Below, piece by piece: positions 44,587 through 53,690 of a DNA stretch of 64,000 nucleotides. The translations under genes were made by a program, and so were the position numbers. The stretch spans positions 62,001 through 126,000 of the forward strand of contig NC_088941.1 in NCBI RefSeq assembly GCF_033473495.1. Direction: 5' to 3'. The notes beneath the pieces are model-generated. The model saw nothing but the letters and a program-made list of their open reading frames with translations. It did no database searches and had not been told where the DNA came from. The stretch comes from Cercospora beticola. Lineage: Eukaryota; Ascomycota; Dothideomycetes; Mycosphaerellales; Mycosphaerellaceae. Positions within the stretch are counted from its first letter, which is position 1; each line of letters starts with the position of its first letter.

Positions 44587-45858
44587 ATGACTACTCAGCC
44601 AGCACATCGAAGGGATCTCGTCGTGGTCTTGGATACACAAGACCACCAGGTTGCACTACAGCCGCGGCAGCACGACCCAAGTCTTGGCGAGACCTCATTG
44701 TTACGAAACAGCTGTGACGCCTGTGCGCAAGCTAAACTTAAGTGCAAGAAGGAGAAGCCTACATGTTCACGTTGCACAAAGCGAGGCATACCTTGCAGAT
44801 ATTTGTTCAGTAAACGAGCAGGTCGTAAACCTTCAAAATCCAGCAGTGGCTCCGAAGGACAGCAGCAGAAACCATCGCAGCGTTCCCCGACTCTCGATAC
44901 TGATGCATCCTTCGATTACTTCGGCATTGGGGAAACAAATCAATCCGGGCCATCAGATCTGAGTCTGGATTTCTTAGAGCCCATGGGTCGTCATACCATC
45001 AGCGGGCTCGACCTTACCAACGAAGAAATCACGCATGACTTTACAATCGACCTTCCAGTATCATGGCCGACCAATGAGAGCATAAGCGGTACTGGTAGCA
45101 GGTTTTCCGAGCAGCGTGGCGATTCTACTATATGTGGGACGCCGATAGACATCGACACCTTCGCGAGTACATCACTACCAGACACGCACGGTTTGACCAC
45201 TCTGGTCTCAGGTTTACCGACGCCTAATTGCGATCCGCGAGTTGGTCAAGCGTCCGAGACATCCTGCCTGTGTATGCAGCGCGCTCTCCAGGACATGCAG
45301 AAAGTGACACATGCGGGCACTGTCTGGTCTAGCACTACAGCTGGCGGACCTTCCACACTCCTCCGAGCATCGCTAGATGTGGTAAAGAATAACAAGGAGA
45401 TCTTGCGTGGCATGATAGAGATACTAGCATGCCAAAGGACGCACAACGCTCATCTGCCAGCTCTTCTGGCTTTCGTCTTGTCTGGCGTGATCAATCTGTA
45501 TGCAGCCCTCACGATACCTAGGCCACCACCAGCATTCCAGGACCAAGGGCTGGCACATCCGACATGCTCGAGCTCCTTGACCAGCATGGCACCAGCCTCT
45601 CGCGAAGGTGACTATGAGGATCCGATCCATGCTGCTGCGTATATCATCTTCGGCGAACTACAGCAAATTCGCAAGCTACACGACCAGCTTGGCCGCCTAC
45701 TCAGAAATCATGCGAGGTTACAGGAGAGCTCCAGTAGTGATAATTTGGCTAGCAAAATTGTTGCACTGCCAACGGCCAAGATGTGCTACACGCTAGAGGT
45801 GGATCTGAGTACGCTTTTGGAAGAGCTAGCTCTTGCCGTCGTACAGAGATTAACATGA
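44587..45858 (+). CDS. AflR-like Zn2Cys6 transcription factor
   Basis: One exon encodes 423 aa. The DNA-binding domain has the exact six-cysteine layout C43, C46, C53, C60, C63 and C70 in CDACAQAKLKC-KKEKPTC-SRC-TKRGIPC. The LLRNSCDACAQAK lead-in and CRYLFSKRAGRKP linker are typical of AflR, the regulator of aflatoxin/sterigmatocystin and dothistromin clusters. The C-terminal half fits the AflR domain, with SCLCMQRALQDMQKV and a helical end LEVDLSTLLEELALAVV. No polyketide synthase or other cluster gene is visible within this window, so its targets may be elsewhere or it may belong to the wider AflR-like family. The perfect palindrome at 44325 lies in its promoter. Confidence 0.9.
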   Translation: MTTQPAHRRDLVVVLDTQDHQVALQPRQHDPSLGETSLLRNSCDACAQAKLKCKKEKPTCSRCTKRGIPCRYLFSKRAGRKPSKSSSGSEGQQQKPSQRSPTLDTDASFDYFGIGETNQSGPSDLSLDFLEPMGRHTISGLDLTNEEITHDFTIDLPVSWPTNESISGTGSRFSEQRGDSTICGTPIDIDTFASTSLPDTHGLTTLVSGLPTPNCDPRVGQASETSCLCMQRALQDMQKVTHAGTVWSSTTAGGPSTLLRASLDVVKNNKEILRGMIEILACQRTHNAHLPALLAFVLSGVINLYAALTIPRPPPAFQDQGLAHPTCSSSLTSMAPASREGDYEDPIHAAAYIIFGELQQIRKLHDQLGRLLRNHARLQESSSSDNLASKIVALPTAKMCYTLEVDLSTLLEELALAVVQRLT

Positions 45859-46128
45859 CACCGCCGATATTGGACTTGGACGAAGAAAGTTGAATGTCAC
45901 ACAATGCATGATGGACGACAACAGTCATGTGGTTCAGACTGACCGTGCACCTGCTTGCGCTCGGGAGAACGTCGCCAAGTACCAAGTCATAGGCATGCAA
46001 AACAATACATTGATGGTATCTAGCGTGGCTAATCGAAATCTCGGCAGTGCGCATACATGCTTTCACTCAAGGAAATAGTGCAGACGATCATATTATTGAG
46101 GTTTCCCTTCCATTTGCACTCAAGCTCA

Positions 46129-46626
46129 TCACGCCGCCGCAGCGGCTTCTTCCTCTGCTGGTGGGGCCTCCGCCTCCAACTTTGCCTTCTCCTCTTCGGC
46201 CTTTTTCATTTTATCAGCCAGCTTCTTCATCTTCTCTTCCTCCTTCTCCTGCTTCTTCACCACCTTCTTGTTCCCGGCATTGTGCTGTCTCTCTTTCAAC
46301 ACCGCTGGGCTAGATTTCGCACTTGAGAAGGCCGTCTTGAGTCCCAACTTCAACTCCATGCACGATGTCTTGAGATGGCCTTTGGAGGACTTGTAATCAA
46401 CTCTGGCGCGTTCGGCTTGTTTCTTGGCGCGATATGCGGCTTCGGCTTTCTGCGCTCGCTGATAGGCGGTCTGAGACTTTTCGCGTTCCCCGCGAAGCAT
46501 GAGCTCTGTTGCTGAGGGAGCTGGTGGGATATTGACTGCCGCTGCTTCGCCTTCAGGCTTCTCGACTTCCTCCCCGTCCGTCTTCTTTCTCTTCAAGAGC
46601 TTACTGGGGCTTCTGAGAATACCCAT
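46129..46626 (-). CDS. Charged coiled-coil protein of unknown function
   Basis: A single ORF with an ATG start encodes 165 aa. The N-terminus (MGILRSPSKLLKRKK) is basic. The middle helix (REKSQTAYQRAQKAEAAYRAKKQAERARVDY) and the Lys/Glu-rich helix near the end predict a coiled coil, finishing in an Ala/Glu/Pro-rich tail. Codon usage and length support a real gene. No domain is recognised and there is no signal peptide. Confidence 0.65.
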   Translation of the reverse strand: MGILRSPSKLLKRKKTDGEEVEKPEGEAAAVNIPPAPSATELMLRGEREKSQTAYQRAQKAEAAYRAKKQAERARVDYKSSKGHLKTSCMELKLGLKTAFSSAKSSPAVLKERQHNAGNKKVVKKQEKEEEKMKKLADKMKKAEEEKAKLEAEAPPAEEEAAAAA

Positions 46627-47933
46627 GATGAGATCTTGGTTCTGGCTCTCTCGCTGTCGCTTTTGATGTTCTTGAATCTGCTGAATGAATGTCGGGGCTC
46701 TCTGGAAATGAGTTGGAGTCTGATGCGAGAAGATGAATGGACTAATGATGCCACGACGTCTGACGAAAGTCCAACTAGGTATTATAAAAAGGTCAACGGT
46801 CGGCCAGGGATTTGTTGAGTGCTCGCACCGAATACTTATGCCTAATGGCCTGGAACGATTTATCTACCAGGGAATCAGAGTGCTCCCGTGAATATCTTGC
46901 TCCGTGAAAGCCGAGATGAGTCACTTCTATTTGCACTGACAGGTGAGCGACGCCGGCCGAGATGTTCATTTGGGGTTCATCATGTGCCCGGATATCATGG
47001 TCTTCAGCAGTGCAAAGACAAGGAATGTCGCAATGACCTTGGTTTATGCCGACCCTGGTCCCGACCATTAGTTTCATCGCATAATCTCGCACGCCAGAAA
47101 TATAATTGAGACGTCCCGTCGAACGAAATGTGACGTAGCCTTCACTTCTGGTAAAAGGCACTCACAAACGCAATGGTTGATATATTTCTCAAGTCGACTA
47201 CAATCTGGACGCCCAGGAAACCGTCCACCAGGAATTGTCGCTAGGTCGAAACCATCGCAAGCTGTTGCACTGGCCTGAATCTTGGCGTTCTAGGCTCCAA
47301 CATATGGCCGTAGTGATCTGTAGTATGGATTGGGCCGCCTGCTGAGCCTCATCAATACCGCCATACTGCAGACGGAGGCCTCGTAGAATTTCGGCACAAC
47401 TCAGCTTCAATCTCCACGCACAATTGCTGACCAGGATTGAGTGTCCTCGGAGATCAAAAGAGTTTGAAGGATCGGAAGGGTCTCGAGCAGAGAGTATCAG
47501 CTTCGCAGACGTTTATCAAGGCGAGATGCACCGCCGCTCTGGGCAACAGAGTTGCCGTGAATCAGCAAAGAGCCGACAAGTTGTGACAACCGTACCAGTG
47601 CAGATGTGCAATGTTCATGGGACGACGGTCTTGCTTGCGGCTAGGCTTGAGGTCTTCGAAGTGCGTTCGCCTTGTACGCGCCCATCTATGTGTATGCCAG
47701 AGGTTATGGTAATGGAATGTGTGTCGGAAATCGGCATACTTGAGATTCCTTCCCGGATCGACGTGAAGTCGAAGTGGCATCGCCACGACGTGGAGTGGCG
47801 AAAGTGGTTGCTCCACATGCGGAAACCGGGTAGTCCACGTGGCAAGCCACAAGCAACCTCACATCTGATCCTTGAACTCCTGCACACATTCCATCGAAGA
47901 CAACTTCCTTTCCCATCGCTTCAGCGCTCGATC
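46627..47933. other. Intergenic, possible decayed gene
   Basis: About 1.3 kb. A minus-strand frame from about 47850 to 47200 is open except for one TGA and is not matched to any family. Otherwise nothing is seen. Confidence 0.35.
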
Positions 47934-48438
47934 ATGTCCGCTTCATTAGCGCCCGAATGTAATGAGGTGAAAGAGTACGTGATGTGATACGGTTCTGGCC
48001 TTTGTTCGCAGCCTTTGGTTCTGACCCACACCGTGGTCTTGCAGACGCTACGATTCGTGTTTTTTGAAATGGTATTCGGAAAGTAAGTACTGCAGCTTGA
48101 GCATCAGAATCTGGTTGGAAGCAGACACTACCATGTTTGTCGTGGATGAGCGCAGAGTCGACGGAGATGGAAACGTGTGGTGTGAATTTCTGCTGACACG
48201 GCTGGACAGAGTTCATCCGAGGGACGGCGAAGACAGATGAGTGTGAGCCACTGTTCAAGCAATACAAGGAGTGCCTGGGGGTGAGAGATGTGCACTGCGA
48301 TCAAGTTGGTCGCCTCACTGACGGATTGCACAGAAAGCACTGAAGGAGCGAGGAATTGACACGATGCTGGAGGAGGCGAGAGCAGATAACAAGGAGAATG
48401 ATTTGGAGTACATGAAGCCCAGTCCGAAGGTGGCATGA
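47934..48438 (+). CDS. MDM35: Mitochondrial intermembrane-space protein Mdm35 (twin CX9C, TRIAP1 family)
   Basis: Mdm35 partners with Ups1/Ups2 to carry phosphatidic acid and phosphatidylserine across the intermembrane space. Four tiny exons (47934-47974, 48045-48082, 48210-48280, 48334-48438), split by introns of 70, 127 and 53 nt, encode 84 aa. Spliced, the protein has both CX9C motifs, C-NEVKERYDS-C and C-EPLFKQYKE-C, the import signal for the Mia40 relay. The family lead SLAPECNEVKE and the C-terminal LEYMKPSPK are also intact. The reading frame is kept through every junction. No exon exceeds 105 nt, so the gene is easy to miss. Confidence 0.93.
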
Positions 48439-50086
48439 ACAGTACGTTGCTCTGCTGCATATGCAATTGACCTGATGCACTGACACTTGACAGATGCTGT
48501 TGATTTTTGCGCATAGCGAAGGCGTTTGATGGACGAGCATGCATAGACATCCCAGCTCAGCATTTTTGGCGAAAGACGTTTGGCATTTCAAAACCACAAT
48601 CAATTCCTCTCAAGCTAATGCAACAGTCCGCCGTGGCACATGCAAAGGTCCCCTGCTATTCGATTGTCGTTGCAAGAAACGATTGCTGATGCGCTCTTTG
48701 TAGTTGTTTCGCTGCGAGATAGCACACGAGCGCCGGAAGCGCCGACCGCAAACATTTCGAATTGAGACGCAGATGCATCTCGACACGAGGCCCAGAACGC
48801 CAATCACAAACGAGGATCCGGCTTTGTTGGCGTGCATAAATCAGCTGTACGTCAGTGCGCCTTGTCCAAAATGATTGAAAGACGCTACACGTCTCCTACA
48901 CTAGACTCATTCTCAACAGCATTCTGTTCTCTTCTCGCCGGCTCTTCATACTAAAATCTCTTATCTACGTAGCGTAACCCGAATTTGGTGCCACTCCCGC
49001 ACGAACGCAACTGCACTATTCCCGACACAAGGATTCATAGCGGCTCCAAGTCAGCTCTTCGACACGCCTCACTTCGAAGGACACTTCAAGAGCAACATCC
49101 CCTTGACAGCCTGGGAACTCTACAGCAACCGGAACACAGTCTATACTAACGATTCGAATCCCTACCATACATGCGATGGTTCCAAGATCAAGAGGCGCCT
49201 TTCCATCCGTGTCTTCAAAACTGCGATGTTGTTGAAAGCCGTACCTGTATTTTCTCAGGCAATGAAGGAATTCAGAAGAGATTCCTCAATCATACCAGCT
49301 CTACTCGTCACGATCAATGGAGCTTCGACTTGCCATTTATACTATACGCAGACTGAGCAAGCAGAAATCTCTTTATACGAAGAATGTAGAGCATCATCCA
49401 GCCAGGTCAGGCAGCAGCGGGAAATGTCTCGTCCTCGCGCGGCCTCTTCGGAAGCGAGATTCGTTCTGCAAACTGAGAGCGAAAGCTTCAATAGGTGGCG
49501 CTCACCTCATCTGGTCCGTACGAGACTCCTGGGTGCAGAGGCCGGCTACAGGACCAGCTTACTAAATCAGATTGGGCAACCCTCCATGCGGAAGAACCAC
49601 TGAATTTCAAAGCTGTCCTCGACCGCGGGTTGAATCCGGGCTCCTCCAGTGGAGGGACATATACGCTTTCTGTCAGGCTGTCATTCTGCCACCAGGTTTG
49701 ACAACCCTCCAAGCGTAAGAGCGCCTGGACTTCGAAAGCATCGTCGAACTTTTGCAGAGTGCATCCACTGTCGCCGTCCGCCCAAAGCTAGTGAATCCCG
49801 CTTCTGTCGACATCTTATTGAGGCTGACGCGAGGCGTGTTCACCTTGGCCTGTTCACCACTTCGGATGGGCTCAAACAGGAGATACACAAAACACCCTGG
49901 TACTCCAGTGAACGGTCACTTCGCTGGCGAGTGAATCGGCATAGTAGCCGGTCATGTCTACCATTCTTATACGAGCCAGTATTCTTCTGCTCTTCATCTA
50001 CCCGCACCCAACTCCGGAAGCCATACCGACGCTACAGCAGTAAGGACCCGAACTACTGAATCCAACACTCAACCTCACTCCAAAAG
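48439..50086. other. Gene-poor region with an imperfect duplicated segment
   Basis: About 1.65 kb. A 48-bp unit at 49577-49624 recurs at 49702-49749 with about two-thirds identity by eye, and both copies read LHAEEPLNFKAVLD-like peptide in one frame. The surrounding frames are broken. This looks like a decayed gene with an internal repeat, but no family is recognised. Confidence 0.4.
49577..49749 (+). repeat. Imperfect 48-bp direct repeat (two units)
   Basis: Units 49577-49624 and 49702-49749 start CAACCCTCCA and share their alternating pattern to the CTCGACC/GTCGAAC end, with a 77-bp spacer. Confidence 0.5.
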
Positions 50087-51049
50087 ATGTCACAGAGCGT
50101 CACCAGCTGGGCAGACATCTGTCGTCAGGCCTGTGGCGAGCAACTTATCCAGGCTTACGGGCAAACGATGACTCAAGCCCGAAAGGCTTTCCTCGATCAG
50201 AATCTACATCTTCTAGTCTCTCTCGATGGAGAGGTGATCACCCGAGAGGCCGCTGCAGCCAAGAAGCCCACACTCCGCATCATGTCGCTCCCATTCGCTG
50301 TCCGAGAGCAAATATTGCAGCACTTACAAGAAGTCAAGACCGTACGCGTCTTTCTGCTGGGGCTCTATGGCGTACGACCAACTCCAATCCAGCTGCCCAT
50401 TACCGCCCGAGCAGGTGATCGGACACTTCGCCTGGAAACGATCCGCACAACTCTGCTTAACTCTGAGATCGAGATCCATTCTGGTCCCGCGAACCACCAA
50501 TTGCAGCAGTGGCTTGCGTCCCTTGACTTCTCATGCATTCCCCCGAACCTTAGAGACGGCTTCGACGTAGTGCGAAAGCTCTCTTTCCCGTACTTCAGTC
50601 GATTCCCTCATTACCTGCCACATATCACGTTGAATCAAGACGTCAATCTGATGAGAAAGTGCCAGAACCTCAAGCGAGTCAGTCTACACTTTGTGGCGAC
50701 AACGGTATTCCGGAATGACGGCAGCGGTATGCAAAAGATGGCGGACCAACTGGTACCAGAATATCATCTGAATGAGATGCTTGAGCTAGATGAGTTGGAG
50801 GTCTTGCATTTCTCTGGTTTCTGCAGCGACGAATCCGATGTTGGGGTACGCGGCCTCGCGCGCTGGTTCAAAGAGCAGTACGACAATCGCAAGGATCGAG
50901 GACTGCGAAAGAAGGAAGTCAAGGTGGTTCTTTCCTGCGGCGAGGTCGTCCAGCTTGGATTGAACGTTAGCTTGGGGGAGGTGGAGTGGTATGGGGGCTC
51001 CCGGACTGACTTGCGTGCCTCGAGTACGAAAACAAAACGCCCGATGTAA
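50087..51049 (+). CDS. Uncharacterised protein, intact member of a tandem pair
   Basis: A single exon encodes 320 aa. It starts MSQSVTSWADICRQACGEQL. Features shared with the next gene (51425-52251) are the SWADICRQA/TWANVCRQA start, DGFDVVRKLSFPYFSRFPHYLPHITLNQDVNLMRKC, and a C-terminal GLARWFKEQYDNRK. The pattern of hydrophobic strands resembles fungal proteins with F-box-like N-termini and leucine-rich backs (FAVREQILQHL could be an F-box helix), but the match is too weak to assign. There is no signal peptide or membrane segment. Confidence 0.75.
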   Translation: MSQSVTSWADICRQACGEQLIQAYGQTMTQARKAFLDQNLHLLVSLDGEVITREAAAAKKPTLRIMSLPFAVREQILQHLQEVKTVRVFLLGLYGVRPTPIQLPITARAGDRTLRLETIRTTLLNSEIEIHSGPANHQLQQWLASLDFSCIPPNLRDGFDVVRKLSFPYFSRFPHYLPHITLNQDVNLMRKCQNLKRVSLHFVATTVFRNDGSGMQKMADQLVPEYHLNEMLELDELEVLHFSGFCSDESDVGVRGLARWFKEQYDNRKDRGLRKKEVKVVLSCGEVVQLGLNVSLGEVEWYGGSRTDLRASSTKTKRPM

Positions 51050-51424
51050 TCCTGATGCCCAATGGCCGGCCAGAGTGCTCGAGATATCCAGTTCAGTCTA
51101 TCAGCTTTGATTAACACCTCTGCAGGCGTTTGTTGACATTGGTTCTGCTACACGATTGAGATCACAGAAATATTGTGTAGATCTCGCACATGCACTGCTT
51201 GGCACTCCCGGGTGAATGAGATTCTATATTCAGCAGCAGGAATGTCTGAACGTTGCCTCTCCATTCACCCCAGATACATTCACCAGCTCTCCTATATTCC
51301 AACAGCCTCGCTTTCAACATTCTGATCTTGTTTATTCTTCAACAAGAGGACTCGATCTTCAGCACGCCACACGATTTCCAATACAACAACACCTAATCTT
51401 CCAGCTCTATATACAGACCTCAAC
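51050..51424. other. Spacer between tandem paralogues
   Basis: About 375 bp with no supported ORF. It probably includes the promoter of the second copy; TATATACAGAC occurs about 15 bp upstream of its ATG. Confidence 0.4.
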
Positions 51425-52251
51425 ATGCCTCGACCAAACATTACCTGGGCCAACGTCTGTCGCCAAGCGAACGGAGAGCGCCTGGAGACCTCATACAGCA
51501 AAATCGTCACACCCGCACAAGCCGCCTCCTTGCGCAGCAAATTCGAAATCATGCTCCTGGATCCAGAGATTCGCCAACGCATCATTGTGTACGCTGTTCG
51601 TGCCGAATTCTACTCTGATCCACCAATCATAGCGGTTTTCCGTCCTGGACAAGCAGGCGGCCTTCTTCCTGCTCCGCCAGCTATCAACATGTCGACATTG
51701 ACTCGAGCTCGAGATCGGCAGCTGAGACGATCCGTTCAACACTCATGACGGTCGCACTGGAGGTGCACAGTGGATGGGGAAATGCGAGACTCCAGCAGTG
51801 GTTGAGCGAGCTGAGGCTCGCCGAAATCTCGAAAAACATGGCCGACGGCTTCGATGCCGTGAGAGCGCTGCGGTTCCCCTACTTCAGCAGGTTCCCGTAT
51901 CACCTTCCGCACATCACATCCAACGACGACATCAACCTGATGTTGAAGTGCAAGGGGCTGAAGTCAGTGGCTATCGCTTTCTACCCTGGCAGTGTGGTCT
52001 CCCTGTGGGGCACTGGGGTACTGGGACCAGAGCTGTCAGCTGACCAGCTGGTGCGAAACTATTATCTCGACAACATGCTCGGATTGAACGAGCTTGAGGA
52101 GCTGCAGTTCCTACAGTACTGCGGGGGCGATCCTTCGCTAGGCATTCCTGCGTTGGCGAGATGGTTCAAGAAAGAGTACCAGCAGCGCAAGGAGTCCGGT
52201 CTGAGAGTCAAGGATGTGCGGATCTTCCTGCCTGATGGTACTGAAGTTTGA
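51425..52251 (+). pseudogene. Frameshifted paralogue of the 50087-51049 gene
   Basis: The first reading frame runs from ATG 51425 to a TGA near 51748. The second frame, beginning before that stop, carries on to 52251. Protein similarity to the intact neighbour crosses the switch without a gap: RARDRQL in the first frame is followed by ETIRSTL in the second, where the neighbour has AGDRTLRLETIRTTLL. The shift is located near 51721 and equals one missing base (plus two missing codons' worth of length). No sensible intron covers it, since the shared residues reach both edges. It may be a young pseudogene, a sequencing error, or a product spliced in a way I cannot see. The rest of the copy lacks stops. 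Confidence 0.7.
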
Positions 52252-52553
52252 GCGAATGATGCAGGCGAGGACAGGTTGGTTCGTGGAGTATTGTGCCATT
52301 GAGTGCGCTGGCGGTGGACGATCCTCTGCTGCAAAGTATCGAATGCCAAAACACTTCGAACACCTGAATACCAAGAATAACACTTTGTTACGATTCTGCT
52401 CCGTCAATTAAAATGAATATCGTCATGCCGTTGCCACTTTTTGTACTAACAGTCTTTTTCAGTCCGATTTTCTTCATCCAAAAAGAAGCCACAACTTCAG
52501 TCAGCCATAAAACCATTGACGTTTCGAATTGAAACCACAACAACAAAAAGAGC
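52252..52553. other. Intergenic
   Basis: Short region between the pseudogene and the terminator of the tRNA gene. A-rich near its right end; no other element. Confidence 0.4.
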
Positions 52554-52559
52554 AAAAAA
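52554..52559 (-). terminator. Pol III T6 terminator of the tRNA gene
   Basis: On the minus strand six Ts follow the tRNA discriminator base after one spacer base, and a second T5 run follows. This suggests that the gene is still transcribed. Confidence 0.8.
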
Positions 52560-52560
52560 T

Positions 52561-52687
52561 TAGCTCGGATTAGTTTCGATCTAATGCCCTCCGGGTTATG
52601 AGCCCGGCGCGCTTCCGCCTGTGGTATGTTAGTTGGAGTTCAAGTGAATGTGTTGTTGAGAAGTGATACTCACTGCGCCACCGAGCT
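52561..52687 (-). tRNA. Initiator tRNA-Met (CAT) with a 55-nt insert in the D loop
   Basis: Removing 52619-52673 leaves a 72-nt tRNA, the length of fungal initiator tRNA. The acceptor stem is AGCTCGG with CCGAGCT, giving the initiator-specific A1:U72 pair. The D stem is GCGC with GCGC. The anticodon stem CCGGG/CCCGG has the three G:C pairs typical of initiators, around CTCATAA. The T arm is ATTAG/CTAAT around ATCGAAA, the eukaryotic initiator loop with A54 and A60. All stems pair with no mismatch. B-box GATCGAAAC is intact and a T6 terminator follows. The insert splits the D loop after A14, giving GGCGCA|GCGG, the D-arm sequence of the Neurospora initiator tRNA as I recall it. Without the gap the gene would not be recognised as one tRNA. 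Confidence 0.9.
52619..52673 (-). other. mRNA-type (GT-AG) intron-like insert within the tRNA gene
   Basis: The 55-nt insert begins GTGAGT, carries CTAAC at 52628-52632, 11 nt before the end, and finishes ACCACAG. These are the same signals as in protein-gene introns of this window (GTGAGT in ASF1 and the FAD gene; CTAAC or CTGAC boxes; lengths 49-70). It is not at the 37/38 anticodon-loop site where eukaryotic tRNA introns lie. Because it starts GTGAG, the A box reads TGGCGCAGTGAG across the boundary and remains close to consensus. Confidence 0.8.
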
Positions 52688-53690
52688 TGTAACAGCTTCA
52701 AGAAATGTTATTGGATGCCAAGCAATAACATCGACTACTATAAAGGCATCGATTCCGAAATAGAGTGCCGACATTGGAATGTTTGGTGAGTCATGTGAAC
52801 TGTGGAGCACAGCAATGCTGGAAATTTTGAGCGCGGAAGCGGTCGGCTTTGTTCGGTGCTTGGCGGATTTGATCGTCCTGTTTTGATCTTTTGCACTTCA
52901 CAGCAATTGCGTGCTACTGCTCGATTTAGAGATCGTGGATTGGGTCCGACGTAGCAGAGGCTTGTTCTGTCGTTGCAGTACGCCACAGGACCATTGGTAC
53001 GTGGAAATGTGCTTCATTTGGATTGGCAGGTGAAGGTCTTCGACGGCTTGATGAAACTTGTGGAGATAGATCGATCACGGCGTGTCCACACGCTTCAGAG
53101 GCCTGTCGACTGTAGAACGATGTTCATCGTGTTGCCCACACTATATCTTGTTTCTCGATAGCTGTGCAAGCCTACGAGGTCCACTACTGCCCGATCCTCT
53201 CAAGCTTATACTCGGCTCTCACATTGGAGCTTGCTGTCTTGTTGATTGTGTCCAAAAAGGCGCGGAAGCAGCTCCTTGGCCGGATGGACGAGGTACCTGC
53301 AGCTTTCATCCCGCCTTAGGAGCTTCTTCGTTCATTATCGTGGAAGACTCGCCTGCCATTGACGTCTCGTAGGCCTCGATGTCAAGATAGAGCAGAATTG
53401 ATAGAAGAGTAGTAGGCAAGTGGTGTTCTTGCTTATCAAAAGCAGCTTCCGCATTCGCCCAAGGCCGACGATCCTTCGCTCACCTCGGCAGCTCCCCTCC
53501 ATCGTGCCCTCCAACTCCAGCTCTAGGAAAGTCTAAAAAGCATTGATTGCATCGAAGGACAGCTTTCCAGAGGCAGTCCTCGCACCTCATCGTGTGGCTG
53601 GCTAGCATGACGTCCAGCTCGTAGTCGTCTTCTTCAACTCTCTCCCCTCCTCACCTCCACTCTCGCACACCTCCACCGCCATCTCTCACC
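52688..53690. other. Intergenic, no gene seen
   Basis: About 1 kb between the tRNA and the cytochrome-b5-like gene. The last 200 bp are pyrimidine-rich (CTC/TCC runs), as in leaders of highly expressed fungal genes. Confidence 0.4.

Noticed and set aside
47199..47852. Minus-strand frame of about 200 codons with a single TGA, overlapping the region before MDM35
   Set aside because: No family resemblance, no consistent start or splice sites; could be chance openness or a very old pseudogene.
49620..49660. tRNA B-box-like sequence GGTTGAATCC on the plus strand
   Set aside because: No pairable acceptor stem, D arm or anticodon arm around it.
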